Shown here piece by piece: positions 1 through 6,772 of a stretch of 18,141 nucleotides of DNA. Within the stretch, counting starts at the first letter, position 1. Every line of letters begins with the position of its first letter. Below the pieces are notes generated by a model. The model made no database searches and was not told where the DNA came from. It worked only from the letters and a program-made list of their open reading frames with translations. The DNA comes from Bacteroidales bacterium (lineage in GTDB: Bacteria > Bacteroidota > Bacteroidia > Bacteroidales > UBA932). The translations under genes and the position numbers were made by a program. The DNA is taken from contig JAFZMA010000166.1 of assembly GCA_017551215.1 (NCBI GenBank), positions 1 to 18,141 of the forward strand, in the 5' to 3' direction.

Positions 1-265
1 GCATCCAGAAATCCGGACCGTTCTCTATGGTGCCGTTGTACACGAGCTGAGGTGTAACTTTGAGATAAGCTTTAGGCACAAAGAATTTAGCCGGGAAAGT
101 AATGGAATAGGTGGCCTTGATCTGTCCGCCAACGCATTCCAAAACCTTTGGATTGCAATCCGTCTTAACCATGGAAGCCAGCTTGGCCATTTGCTGCGGA
201 CTGGCGCAGAATGCCGCAATAAGGGCAACTGCAGAAACGAGTGTAAATCTGAAAATTCTTTTCAT
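1..265 (-). CDS. Exported envelope protein, Bacteroidota-specific family (N-terminal part only)
   Basis: The gene begins at the ATG at 265 and runs off the left edge of the window; 88 codons are visible. The product opens with a typical signal peptide (MKRIFRFTLVSAVALIAAFC, then ASPQQM), so it is exported. A cysteine sits at the end of the hydrophobic stretch, but the residues before it (AAF) fit a lipobox poorly, so I do not call it a lipoprotein. The mature part contains the stretch FPAKFFVPKAYLKVTPQLVY. From memory, this resembles the N-terminal domain of Bacteroidota outer-membrane proteins of unknown function whose longer members carry TPR or OmpA-like C-termini; I cannot see that far. 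Only 12 bases separate it from the kdsB stop, so the two are probably co-transcribed. The coding start is secure; the family assignment is inference. Confidence 0.7.
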   Translation of the reverse strand, partial: MKRIFRFTLVSAVALIAAFCASPQQMAKLASMVKTDCNPKVLECVGGQIKATYSITFPAKFFVPKAYLKVTPQLVYNGTIENGPDFWM

Positions 266-277
266 ATTGTTTGGTTT

Positions 278-1039
278 TTATAATTCCTTGAAATCCATTT
301 TGTTGATGCGTTCCAGGTCGTCCGTGGTATCTATGCCGTAAGACGGGCAGCTGCATTCGGCAACCTTGATCTTGAGCCCGTTTTCCAGCCACCGCAGCTG
401 TTCCAGTTTCTCGCATTTTTCCAGGAAGCTCTCCTCCATACCGCAGATCTTTTCAAGTGCGGCGCAGCGGTAGCCGTAGAGCCCCACGTGCAGATAGTAA
501 GGGAGTTCTTCCAGCATCTGGTCCGAGAGTTCCCTTCCGCGAAGGAACGGTATGAAGCTGCGCGAAAAGTAGAGGGCGTTCATGTTCCTGTCCACAACCA
601 CTTTTGGGCGGTTAGCATCACAAAGGTCAGAAACTCTTGTGGCTCTCTTTACGATGGTGGCAATGTCCACGCCGTCTGTCATAAGTGTTTGCGCCAGCGT
701 TTCCAGCTGCTGGGTGGCGATGAACGGCTCGTCTCCCTGAACGTTAACCACTCCGGAAAAAGACTTCCCGCTCTTTTCCGAATACTTCTGCAGCGCCTCC
801 AGGCAACGGTCTGTTCCGCTGCGGTGAGAGGATGATGTCATCACGGCCTGGCCGCCGTTGCCGATAACGGTTTTCAGGATTCTTTCGTCATCCGTAGCCA
901 CGCACACATCGCCGAATACTTTTGCCGCCTGCCTGTAGGTGCGTACAACCATCGGAACCCCGTGGACAAGCGCCAGCGGCTTACCCGGAAACCTCGTTGA
1001 GGCATATCTGGAAGGAATAATCGCGAGTATCTTTTCCAT
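278..1039 (-). CDS. kdsB: 3-deoxy-manno-octulosonate cytidylyltransferase (CMP-KDO synthetase)
   Basis: KdsB is a cytosolic enzyme that activates KDO with CTP to give CMP-KDO, the donor used to build the inner core of lipopolysaccharide. The N-terminus holds the nucleotide-binding signature IPSRYASTRFPGKPL (residues 8-22) and the middle holds VQGDEPF, both diagnostic for the family. The length of 253 residues is normal. An in-frame ATG lies four codons upstream at 1051, but I chose 1039: the product then starts MEKILAIIPSRY as in homologues, and the -7 promoter element at 1056-1063 would place transcription start at about the upstream ATG. The gene leads the envelope-protein gene downstream and diverges from the sigma-54 activator/lptE operon, which puts LPS sugar activation and an LPS export component back to back. 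Confidence 0.96.
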   Translation of the reverse strand: MEKILAIIPSRYASTRFPGKPLALVHGVPMVVRTYRQAAKVFGDVCVATDDERILKTVIGNGGQAVMTSSSHRSGTDRCLEALQKYSEKSGKSFSGVVNVQGDEPFIATQQLETLAQTLMTDGVDIATIVKRATRVSDLCDANRPKVVVDRNMNALYFSRSFIPFLRGRELSDQMLEELPYYLHVGLYGYRCAALEKICGMEESFLEKCEKLEQLRWLENGLKIKVAECSCPSYGIDTTDDLERINKMDFKEL

Positions 1040-1055
1040 ATCTTTTACCATCAGA

Positions 1056-1063
1056 CAAAAATA
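1056..1063 (-). promoter_or_regulatory. Predicted -7 element for kdsB
   Basis: On the minus strand this reads TATTTTTG, an exact match to the Bacteroidota -7 consensus TAnnTTTG. It ends 16 bases before the chosen kdsB ATG. No convincing TTTG -33 box is visible about 20 bases upstream. Confidence 0.6.
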
Positions 1064-1086
1064 CTGAAAAAATGTCAGTTATTTCT

Positions 1087-1094
1087 TAACTTTG
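1087..1094 (+). promoter_or_regulatory. Predicted -7 element for the sigma-54 activator/lptE/secG operon
   Basis: TAACTTTG matches the Bacteroidota housekeeping -7 consensus TAnnTTTG exactly and lies 29 bases before the ATG at 1124. It is only 23 bases from the divergent kdsB -7 element, so the two promoters share one short control region. No clear -33 box is seen. Confidence 0.6.
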
Positions 1095-1123
1095 CCATCT
1101 GAGCAAGAAAAATTGATAATCAA

Positions 1124-2320
1124 ATGGAGTTGCAGAGTCTGAAAAACCGCTTTGACCTTATCGGTGACGACCCTCAGTTCCTGCGTGCCCTTGAGGTGGC
1201 GGAACAGGTGGCGTCTACGGACATATCCGTGCTCGTTATGGGAGAAAGCGGCGTAGGAAAGGAATCCATTCCTCAAATCATACACAACAGCAGCCCGAGA
1301 AAGCACAACAAATATATAGCCGTAAACTGCGGAGCCATTCCGGAGGGAACGATGGAATCTGAACTGTTCGGGCACATAAAGGGCTCTTTTACAGGAGCAA
1401 ACGAAAACCGCAAAGGCTATTTCGAGGTTGCAGACGGGGGTACTATTTTTCTGGACGAGGTGGGAGAGCTTTCCGCAGAATCCCAGAAAAGGCTTCTAAG
1501 GGTGCTGGAAAGTGGAGAATTCTACAAGGTGGGTTCTTCCACGGTCCAGAAGACTGATGTGAGAGTCATAGCCGCCACAAACGTGGATTTGATGGATGCC
1601 ATCCGCCGGAAGAAGTTCAGGGAAGACCTGTATTACAGGCTGAACCAGATACCGATAACGCTTCCTCCTCTCAGGGAGAGAAAAGGAGACATATTCCTTC
1701 TTTTCCGCAAGTTTGCCGTAGACTGTGCAGACCGTTACAACATGCCGCCGGTTACCCTTACAAGAGACGCCCAGGCAATGCTGATTTCCTACAGGTGGCC
1801 GGGCAACATCCGCCAGCTTAAAAACATAGTTGAGCAGATAACGATTCTGGAGACAAGCCGCCAGATAGATTCCGGCATATTGCGGGGATACCTGCCGGAC
1901 ATTGCGGAAGACCTTCATCCGGTGATAACATCCGTTCCGGGCCAGGATACAGGTTTTGTGAACGACAAGGAGATGATTTACAAGATGCTCTATTCCCTCA
2001 AGCAGGAAGTGGACAGCCTCAAGCAGAAAATCTCCGCTGGCGGATTACCGCAGCCTCCTCAGCACCAGAATATTCAGGTGGCTCCGGATACGCATGCCAC
2101 CACCCGTCCTGCAGACAATGTGATAGTTGTGGAGCAGTCTCCGTTGGAAGACGAGGAAGACCTTTCCATAAGTTCCATGTACAAGGAAAGGATAAAGGAG
2201 GTTTTGCGCAAATATCCGCGTAACCGCAAGGCCGCCGCAGACGAGCTTGGCATATCTGAAAGAACCCTGTACCGCAAGATAAAGGATTACGGAATAGAAC
2301 TGAAAAAGAAAAAGAAATGA
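1124..2320 (+). CDS. Sigma-54-dependent Fis-family transcriptional activator without a receiver domain
   Basis: An AAA+ enhancer-binding protein that uses ATP to open promoters held by sigma-54 RNA polymerase. The AAA+ domain fills about residues 10-245: Walker A GESGVGKE at 40-47, the sigma-54 contact loop ESELFGHIKGSFTGA ending at 92, Walker B FLDE at 109-112, then REDLYYRLN and RWPGNIRQL. A possible coiled coil (MIYKMLYSLKQEVDSLKQKI) and a proline/glutamine-rich linker lead to a C-terminal Fis-type helix-turn-helix (RKAAADELGISERTLYRKI). There is no N-terminal receiver, GAF or PAS domain, so activity is not set by direct phosphorylation of this protein. The contact loop reads GSFTGA instead of the classical GAFTGA. 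The stop overlaps the lptE start by four bases (ATGA), implying translational coupling. Its targets cannot be told from the sequence. Confidence 0.95.
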   Translation: MELQSLKNRFDLIGDDPQFLRALEVAEQVASTDISVLVMGESGVGKESIPQIIHNSSPRKHNKYIAVNCGAIPEGTMESELFGHIKGSFTGANENRKGYFEVADGGTIFLDEVGELSAESQKRLLRVLESGEFYKVGSSTVQKTDVRVIAATNVDLMDAIRRKKFREDLYYRLNQIPITLPPLRERKGDIFLLFRKFAVDCADRYNMPPVTLTRDAQAMLISYRWPGNIRQLKNIVEQITILETSRQIDSGILRGYLPDIAEDLHPVITSVPGQDTGFVNDKEMIYKMLYSLKQEVDSLKQKISAGGLPQPPQHQNIQVAPDTHATTRPADNVIVVEQSPLEDEEDLSISSMYKERIKEVLRKYPRNRKAAADELGISERTLYRKIKDYGIELKKKKK

Positions 2321-2832
2321 GAAACCTGCTTAAGATATTTGTTGTCTTTTTATCCTCAGCGATGCTTGCCGGCTGCGGAATATACTCTTTCTCCGGCACG
2401 AGCCTTCAGCCTGATATCAAGACCATTATGGTGGCCAATCTGGAGAACAGGGCCATGATAATCAACCCGACTCTTGCAAGCCAGCTTACAGAGGCGCTTC
2501 AGGACAAGTACCGCAGACTGACCAAACTTGAGATGGTACAGGATGATCCGGATCTTGAAGTGAGCGGCTACATAACTAGTTACGAGGTTACCCCAACCGC
2601 CGTTACTGCAGACGAAGTAGCCTCCCGCAACCGTCTTACAATAACGGTGAGGATATTCTACAAGAACAACAAGTATCCGGACGAGGCTTTCCCTTCCGGA
2701 AAATCCTTTGCCGCATATCAGGACTACGACTCCACAAATTCTCTGGATTCTGTGCAGGATGCTTTGTGTCAGCAGATTATAGAAACTCTTGTGGAAGACA
2801 TATTCAACGCTACGGTAGCCGAATGGAGATAG
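2317..2832 (+). CDS. lptE: LPS assembly outer-membrane lipoprotein LptE (Bacteroidota type)
   Basis: LptE is the outer-membrane lipoprotein that plugs and helps assemble the LptD barrel, through which LPS reaches the cell surface. The signal peptide ends in a good lipobox, LAGC, with the lipidated cysteine at residue 20, followed by GIYSFSGTSL as in Bacteroidota LptE proteins. The 171-residue length fits the family. The central part (SQLTEALQDKYRR and DPDLEVSGYITSYEV) resembles the conserved core. It overlaps the activator stop by four bases and the next gene by ten, so all are made from one message. Sequence conservation of LptE is low in general, so the name rests on the combination of lipobox, length, core pattern and the company of secG and the sigma-54 activator. 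Confidence 0.85.
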   Translation: MRNLLKIFVVFLSSAMLAGCGIYSFSGTSLQPDIKTIMVANLENRAMIINPTLASQLTEALQDKYRRLTKLEMVQDDPDLEVSGYITSYEVTPTAVTADEVASRNRLTITVRIFYKNNKYPDEAFPSGKSFAAYQDYDSTNSLDSVQDALCQQIIETLVEDIFNATVAEWR

Positions 2833-3494
2833 AGGCTGTAAAATATTCAGAAGTAAAGTCCATGGACCTGATGGATATGGAAGAGGTTCTCAAACAGAAC
2901 CCCTGGTTTTCATATCTGAGGGAGATTCTTCTGGAAAAGCTTTACAGAAAGGATAAGGAAGCATTTGCACAGACGCTTTCCCAGACCGCCGTTTTCCTGT
3001 CTTCAAGAAAGACCCTCTACGACAGAATCAACGCTCCGGAAGAGGAAGAAATTCCTCAAGAAACTCCAACCGTTATCCGGGAAGAAATCCATGTTCCGGA
3101 AGAGCCTGTCCACAGGCCTCGGGTAATAGTTGCGGGCGGAGACTTTTTCTCCAAGGAAGATCTCAAGAGCATTGACCCAGAGGAAGATATGGAGCTAAAG
3201 CTCAAGAGCAGCCCGTTCTATCGTCCGGCCGCAGACCCTGTCGCTGAGGAAAAGGAAAAGGAAAAACAGGCATCTCCAAAGCCAAAAGAGAAGAAGGGCT
3301 CGCTGCTTAAAGAGGACGGAAGCGTCAACTTTGACGACCTTGCTTTCTGCACGGAAACCCTGGGCCACATCTATGCCCAGCAGGGTTTCTATGACAAGGC
3401 AATAGACGTTTTCTCGAAACTTATTTTGCTATATCCGCAAAAAAGTGCTTACTTTGCAGCCCTTGTAAACGAAATGAAGAAAAATATAGAATAA
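2823..3494 (+). CDS. Conserved Bacteroidota TPR-containing protein of unknown function
   Basis: A 223-residue cytoplasmic protein with no signal peptide or membrane segment. The N-terminal helical region (MEEVLKQNPWFSYLREILLE, then FAQTLSQTAVFLSSRKTLYDRI) is a pattern I know from uncharacterised Bacteroidota proteins. The middle is acidic and low in complexity, with a KEKEKEK run. The C-terminus has one clear tetratricopeptide-like helix pair, LGHIYAQQGFYDKAIDVFSKLILLYPQKSAYF, split here as LGHIYAQQGFYDKAIDVFSK plus LILLYPQKSAYF. I chose the ATG at 2823, ten bases inside lptE; an in-frame start at 2766 would overlap lptE by 67 bases and adds residues with no family character. secG starts two bases after the last base of the stop codon. 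TPRs usually bind other proteins, so an adaptor role in envelope biogenesis is a guess from context. Confidence 0.8.
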   Translation: MEIEAVKYSEVKSMDLMDMEEVLKQNPWFSYLREILLEKLYRKDKEAFAQTLSQTAVFLSSRKTLYDRINAPEEEEIPQETPTVIREEIHVPEEPVHRPRVIVAGGDFFSKEDLKSIDPEEDMELKLKSSPFYRPAADPVAEEKEKEKQASPKPKEKKGSLLKEDGSVNFDDLAFCTETLGHIYAQQGFYDKAIDVFSKLILLYPQKSAYFAALVNEMKKNIE

Positions 3495-3495
3495 T

Positions 3496-3864
3496 ATGTA
3501 CGGATTTTTTGTAACAATAATCGTAATAGCAAGTGTTCTTATCACCATTGCAGTCCTTTTGCAGAATTCAAAGGGCGGCGGACTTGCTTCCAATTTCGGT
3601 GCCGGCAACCAGACCTTCGGCGTAAGGCAGGCTGCAGACATTCTTGAGAAGTCTACATGGATTCTCGCCGCTATCATAATTCTGTTCAGCATTGGTGCAA
3701 CGGCCGCTATCTCCACAAGGTCTGCCCGCAAGACAAATGCAAAGGCCCTGATAGAGAAAAAGCCTGCAAGTACAATGCCTGCTTTCCCGATCAACGGTAC
3801 TGGTGAGGCAGCTCCTGCAGAGGAGACTCCAGCCCAGCAGACCCCGGCAGAGGAGACTTTGTAA
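3496..3864 (+). CDS. secG: Preprotein translocase subunit SecG
   Basis: SecG is the small inner-membrane subunit of the SecYEG channel that helps SecA-driven export. Two membrane spans (about residues 2-21 and 52-72) flank the hallmark cytoplasmic loop LLQNSKGGGLASNFGAGNQT. The 122-residue length includes a low-complexity Ala/Pro/Glu/Thr tail (APAEETPAQQTPAEETL), common in Bacteroidota SecG and unlikely to be functional in the membrane. Only one base separates the upstream stop from this ATG, so it is the last gene of the activator-lptE-TPR-secG operon and is followed by a strong terminator. Confidence 0.96.
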   Translation: MYGFFVTIIVIASVLITIAVLLQNSKGGGLASNFGAGNQTFGVRQAADILEKSTWILAAIIILFSIGATAAISTRSARKTNAKALIEKKPASTMPAFPINGTGEAAPAEETPAQQTPAEETL

Positions 3865-3898
3865 CAAAAACGTAACATAAGCGTTTTTACGAATAACA

Positions 3899-3944
3899 CC
3901 CTGATATCTAACGGTTAAACCAATCTGAGATATCAGGGTTTCTT
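3899..3944 (+). terminator. Rho-independent terminator after secG
   Basis: CCCTGATATCT (3899-3909) pairs perfectly with AGATATCAGGG (3928-3938), an 11-bp stem with an 18-base loop, followed by TTTCTT. A weaker 7-bp inverted repeat, AAAAACG/CGTTTTT (3866-3872 and 3882-3888), lies just before it. Together they close the operon. Confidence 0.85.
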
Positions 3945-3954
3945 AAAAATTTAC

Positions 3955-3973
3955 TACCTTGCGATACAAAGTA
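3955..3973. promoter_or_regulatory. Operator-like palindrome, copy 1, at the -33 region of the PspC-PadR operon
   Basis: The 19 bases form an imperfect palindrome centred on 3964: TACCTTGCG against TACTTTGTA on the other strand, six of nine matching. The core is repeated 34 bases downstream (copy 2), with 12 of 16 bases shared from TTGC to TAC. It sits where RNA polymerase would contact the -33 region. Binding by the PadR protein of this operon is inference. Confidence 0.4.
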
Positions 3974-3987
3974 CCAATAAAAATACA

Positions 3988-3995
3988 TATATTTG
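3988..3995 (+). promoter_or_regulatory. Predicted -7 element of the PspC-PadR-PspC operon
   Basis: TATATTTG matches TAnnTTTG exactly, 47 bases before the ATG at 4043. The longer leader than elsewhere in the window and the overlap with operator copy 2 suggest control at this promoter. No TTTG -33 box is present; copy 1 of the palindrome occupies that place. Confidence 0.55.
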
Positions 3996-4007
3996 CATTG
4001 CAAAATA
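3989..4007. promoter_or_regulatory. Operator-like palindrome, copy 2, overlapping the -7 element
   Basis: A palindrome centred on 3998 with perfect inner arms TTTGCA and TGCAAA. It covers the -7 element, so a protein bound here would block transcription. Its centre is 34 bp from that of copy 1, about three helical turns, which would place both on one face of the DNA. Confidence 0.4.
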
Positions 4008-4042
4008 CTTAAGAAAACAAAACACTCAAAAATATCAACACC

Positions 4043-4660
4043 ATGAAAGAAGTTGTCAGCGTTGCCATCGGCAACAAGAGCTTTACACTTGAGACAGATG
4101 CCTACGAACTTCTGAGAGATTATCTGGATGCTTTCAGAAACCGGTCTTCTGTCGGGGTTCAGTCTGATGAGACTATGGAAGACATAGAGGAGAGAATCGC
4201 TGAGATTCTTTCTTCCAAGACTTCTTCTGTAAAGAATGTTGTCAACATTTATATGATTGACGAAATCATTCAGCGCCTGGGTATGCCTGATGGCTCTGCC
4301 TACAAGGGGGCCGGCCAGAATTCTCAGGCTACCGGGCAGAATTTTAACGGTCAGGCTTACGCCAACCAGGCCTACACCAATCCTCCTTACACAGACAGGC
4401 CGCAGAAAAAGTTTTACCGCGATATTGACAACCGCAGCATCGGAGGCGTTTGCTCCGGTCTGGGCTATTATCTGGACTTTGACCCTACCATATTAAAGGT
4501 ACTATTCGTGGTTCTGTTCCTTATTGGCGGAGGCGGATTGCTCATCTACATTATCCTCTGGATTATAGCTCCGGCCGCACAGACTCCGGTTCAAAAGTGC
4601 GAGATGAGGGGATGGCCGCTTACGGCGGAGAACATAGAAAAATTCACAAGAAAGCAGTAA
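4043..4660 (+). CDS. PspC-domain membrane protein (short paralogue)
   Basis: A 205-residue inner-membrane protein. Residues 1-85 form a soluble domain (VAIGNKSFTLETDAYELLRD, then EDIEERIAEIL) that is clearly related to the N-terminus of the second PspC protein in this operon. A Gln/Asn/Tyr-rich linker follows with a loosely repeated unit (QAYANQAYTNPPYTD). The PspC domain begins at F124 (FYRDIDNRSIGGVCSGLGYY) and includes two closely spaced membrane segments ending at IILWIIAPAA. PspC domains are named after the phage-shock protein that senses membrane stress in enterobacteria; the exact job of the Bacteroidota versions is not established. First gene of the operon, four bases before padR. Confidence 0.9.
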   Translation: MKEVVSVAIGNKSFTLETDAYELLRDYLDAFRNRSSVGVQSDETMEDIEERIAEILSSKTSSVKNVVNIYMIDEIIQRLGMPDGSAYKGAGQNSQATGQNFNGQAYANQAYTNPPYTDRPQKKFYRDIDNRSIGGVCSGLGYYLDFDPTILKVLFVVLFLIGGGGLLIYIILWIIAPAAQTPVQKCEMRGWPLTAENIEKFTRKQ

Positions 4661-4664
4661 CATT

Positions 4665-5054
4665 ATGGAAATCAACAACAATATCAACAATTCGGAACTC
4701 GATCTGAACGCCGAGAACATTAAGGCGCAGATGAGGAAAGGGGTGCTTGAATATTGCATCCTGAGCATTCTCAGAAAGGGAGATTCATACGTTTCTCCTT
4801 TAATCGCCGAGCTTAAGGCGGCAAAGATGATAGTGGTTGAGGGAACCCTTTATCCGCTGCTTACCCGCCAGAAAAACCAGGGGCTTCTTTCCTACAGATG
4901 GGAGGAAAGTCCGAGCGGTCCGCCAAGAAAGTACTACTCTCTTACGGAGAAGGGCCGCAAGGCTCTTGAAATGATGGATGAGGCTTGGGGAGATGTAATC
5001 AAGACGGTGGAGCTTATTAAAACAGGTATAGACTTAAACGGGGAGGAAGAATAA
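4665..5054 (+). CDS. PadR-family transcriptional regulator
   Basis: A 129-residue DNA-binding protein with the PadR winged helix-turn-helix: RKGVLEYCILSILRKGDSY, then VEGTLYPLLTRQKNQGLL and the wing SGPPRKYYSLTEKGRKAL. PadR proteins normally act as dimeric repressors that release DNA when they sense a ligand or stress. The C-terminal dimerisation helix is short, as in the small PadR class. It lies between two PspC-domain genes, four bases after the first and sharing one base with the second, so all three are made together. That layout and the two palindromes over the promoter suggest it represses its own operon; the signal it senses cannot be told. Confidence 0.93.
   Translation: MEINNNINNSELDLNAENIKAQMRKGVLEYCILSILRKGDSYVSPLIAELKAAKMIVVEGTLYPLLTRQKNQGLLSYRWEESPSGPPRKYYSLTEKGRKALEMMDEAWGDVIKTVELIKTGIDLNGEEE
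5041..5049 (+). promoter_or_regulatory. Shine-Dalgarno-like sequence before the second pspC gene
   Basis: GGGAGGAAG lies inside the padR 3' end, with GGAGG seven bases before the ATG at 5054. Such sites are scarce elsewhere in the window. It also encodes Gly-Glu-Glu of PadR, so chance cannot be excluded, but it would suit re-initiation at the overlapping stop/start (TAATG). Confidence 0.35.
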
Positions 5055-6688
5055 TGGAAGAAGTAATGAGAGTCAGCATAGGCGGTGTTCCGTTCACGCT
5101 CAGTCCGATAGCTTTCCAGAAAATGAAAGCTTATCTGGATTCCATAACCCGCCATTATGAAAAAAGACCCGACGGAAGGGAAATCATCAGCGATATAGAA
5201 AGCCGTATCGCCGAGCTCCTCTTGGAAAAGAACAGCAAGGAAGAGGTTGTGACTTCCGACAAGGTTGAAGAGGTGATTTCAGTTATGGGAAACCCTAGCC
5301 AGTTCGGTGACGAGGAAGAGGAAAACTCATCCTCCGGAAGTTCTTCTGCACAGGGGCCGTCTTTCCAGGCTCAGCAGCCGAACCCTGCTCCTGTCCGCCG
5401 CCGTCTTTACAGGGATATCTCTGACCGTATGATAGGAGGTGTCTGCAGCGGACTTGGACATTATTTCAAGTTTGAGCCAAGCATACTCAGGATCATTCTT
5501 GCAGTAGTTCTTGTACTTCATCTTGTTGGAGCAAGACTTTTCTTCCCGTTGGCGCTGACACACGTGTCTTCTCCTGTGTTCAATCTCATAGTTCTGGCGT
5601 ACATAATTCTCTGGATTGTTGTTCCTGCTGCCAGGACCTACAGCCAGAAATGCCAGATGATGGGAACGGATCCGGGCGTGAGGGGTGCTGAGGAAAGCGT
5701 CAACAACCCGCAGCAGTTCAGGGGAAGCGGATTCGGAAGGGTTTTGAAAATCCTTGCCGGACTTCTCTTCATCGGCCTGGGAATCCTCTTTGTTTTCATG
5801 ATCTGGATGATATTGCTCGGAAGCGATGCCCTGGTTGGAGTCAATCCGGTTAATGCACTTAATCTTATAGACGTTAATCCTTGGGGAAGAGTCCTTTACA
5901 AGGTTCTCGTAACCTGCAGCCTCATACTCCCGTGCATAGCCATGTTCTATGTGGGAATCTGGTGGCTGTTCAATCTCAAGAAGCCAAGATTCCGCCTTGG
6001 ATGGATATTGTTCCTCCTGTGGGTTCTTTCCCTTATCGGACTTGTGCTGTTCATGGGAAGCCGTGCAATCCGTCTTGGAAACGTGGAGAATTCCACGGCC
6101 TCAAAATCTTTCGGCAAGCTCTACGACACCCTGAAGGTGGAATATGCTCCGCTTCCGGAAACCATTGACGGACAGAGTGTAACCTGGGAAAGGATGAGCG
6201 ACAGGATGGCCCGCAGGACAAAGCGCCGTATTGGCGGCTATGTTACCTGGAATGGCAGGCCGTTCAATGACGACGAGGACGAGCGCATCGTTTCTGACGA
6301 TGATCCGTTCAGAGGAGGGGTATACATGTACATAACAACGGAATCCGGCAAGGGAAAGGCTTACGCCATCTATCCTACACTGGACGTAATTCACAAGTCT
6401 TCTTCCATAATAGTGGACGACAGCACATCCGTTACCGGAACCAGCATTGTTAAAGATACCACGGTCCGCGCAGACCTTGAGGTGGTTGCCAGCAGGATAT
6501 CCGCAATAGTGGCTATCGGAGAAGAAAGCTCCGGAAAAGAAGACAAGGCTCTTGTAGAGGTTAAGGACAGCCTTCTTGTTCTGCACCCGATCATCATATC
6601 AAAGAAGCAAAAGTTTGACGGAACCTATCTTTCAACCAAGCTATATCTTCCAGACAGTAGTGTTGTGATTATAAACAGTCCAAAGTAA
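5054..6688 (+). CDS. PspC-domain membrane protein with large C-terminal domain (long paralogue)
   Basis: A 544-residue inner-membrane protein. Residues 1-80 repeat the soluble domain of the short paralogue (VSIGGVPFTLSPIAFQKMKA, then ISDIESRIAELL). The PspC domain begins near Y119 (YRDISDRMIGGVCSGLGHYF) and ends at about 195 (IILWIVVPAA), with two membrane segments separated by a longer insert than usual. Three more membrane spans follow (about 224-253, 279-307 and 313-337). The last 200 residues are soluble, rich in beta-strand-like and charged stretches, and I do not recognise them. It is coupled to padR by a one-base overlap (TAATG). The operon ends at a terminator 23 bases downstream. By family it probably responds to or buffers membrane stress; this is inference. 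Confidence 0.9.
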   Translation: MEEVMRVSIGGVPFTLSPIAFQKMKAYLDSITRHYEKRPDGREIISDIESRIAELLLEKNSKEEVVTSDKVEEVISVMGNPSQFGDEEEENSSSGSSSAQGPSFQAQQPNPAPVRRRLYRDISDRMIGGVCSGLGHYFKFEPSILRIILAVVLVLHLVGARLFFPLALTHVSSPVFNLIVLAYIILWIVVPAARTYSQKCQMMGTDPGVRGAEESVNNPQQFRGSGFGRVLKILAGLLFIGLGILFVFMIWMILLGSDALVGVNPVNALNLIDVNPWGRVLYKVLVTCSLILPCIAMFYVGIWWLFNLKKPRFRLGWILFLLWVLSLIGLVLFMGSRAIRLGNVENSTASKSFGKLYDTLKVEYAPLPETIDGQSVTWERMSDRMARRTKRRIGGYVTWNGRPFNDDEDERIVSDDDPFRGGVYMYITTESGKGKAYAIYPTLDVIHKSSSIIVDDSTSVTGTSIVKDTTVRADLEVVASRISAIVAIGEESSGKEDKALVEVKDSLLVLHPIIISKKQKFDGTYLSTKLYLPDSSVVIINSPK

Positions 6689-6710
6689 AACAAATAAAAT
6701 GGACACGAAA

Positions 6711-6744
6711 GGGGACCGCTCTGAAATAGAGCGGTCTCTTTTTG
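6711..6744 (+). terminator. Rho-independent terminator after the PspC-PadR-PspC operon
   Basis: GACCGCTCT (6714-6722) pairs with AGAGCGGTC (6728-6736) around a five-base loop GAAAT, and the stem extends three more pairs with G-T wobbles. TCTCTTTTTG follows. It lies immediately before the promoter of the next gene, insulating the two units. Confidence 0.92.
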
Positions 6745-6746
6745 TT

Positions 6747-6754
6747 TAACTTTG
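6747..6754 (+). promoter_or_regulatory. Predicted -7 element of the LOG-family gene
   Basis: TAACTTTG matches TAnnTTTG exactly and lies 18 bases before the ATG at 6773, directly behind the upstream terminator. No -33 box is evident. Confidence 0.6.
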
Positions 6755-6772
6755 CAAAAGATATCATGGATT

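Noticed and set aside
2766..2822. An upstream in-frame start for the TPR protein
   Set aside because: It would overlap lptE by 67 bases and adds residues without family character; the ATG at 2823 gives the common short operon overlap.
3866..3888. AAAAACG/CGTTTTT inverted repeat after secG as a separate terminator
   Set aside because: AT-rich weak stem with the T-run inside the stem; the strong terminator at 3899-3944 explains the operon end.
4341..4400. Possible tandem repeat in the short pspC gene
   Set aside because: Loose Gln-Ala-Tyr/Asn repeats of a flexible linker; the DNA units are not exact and show no mobile or phase-variable pattern.
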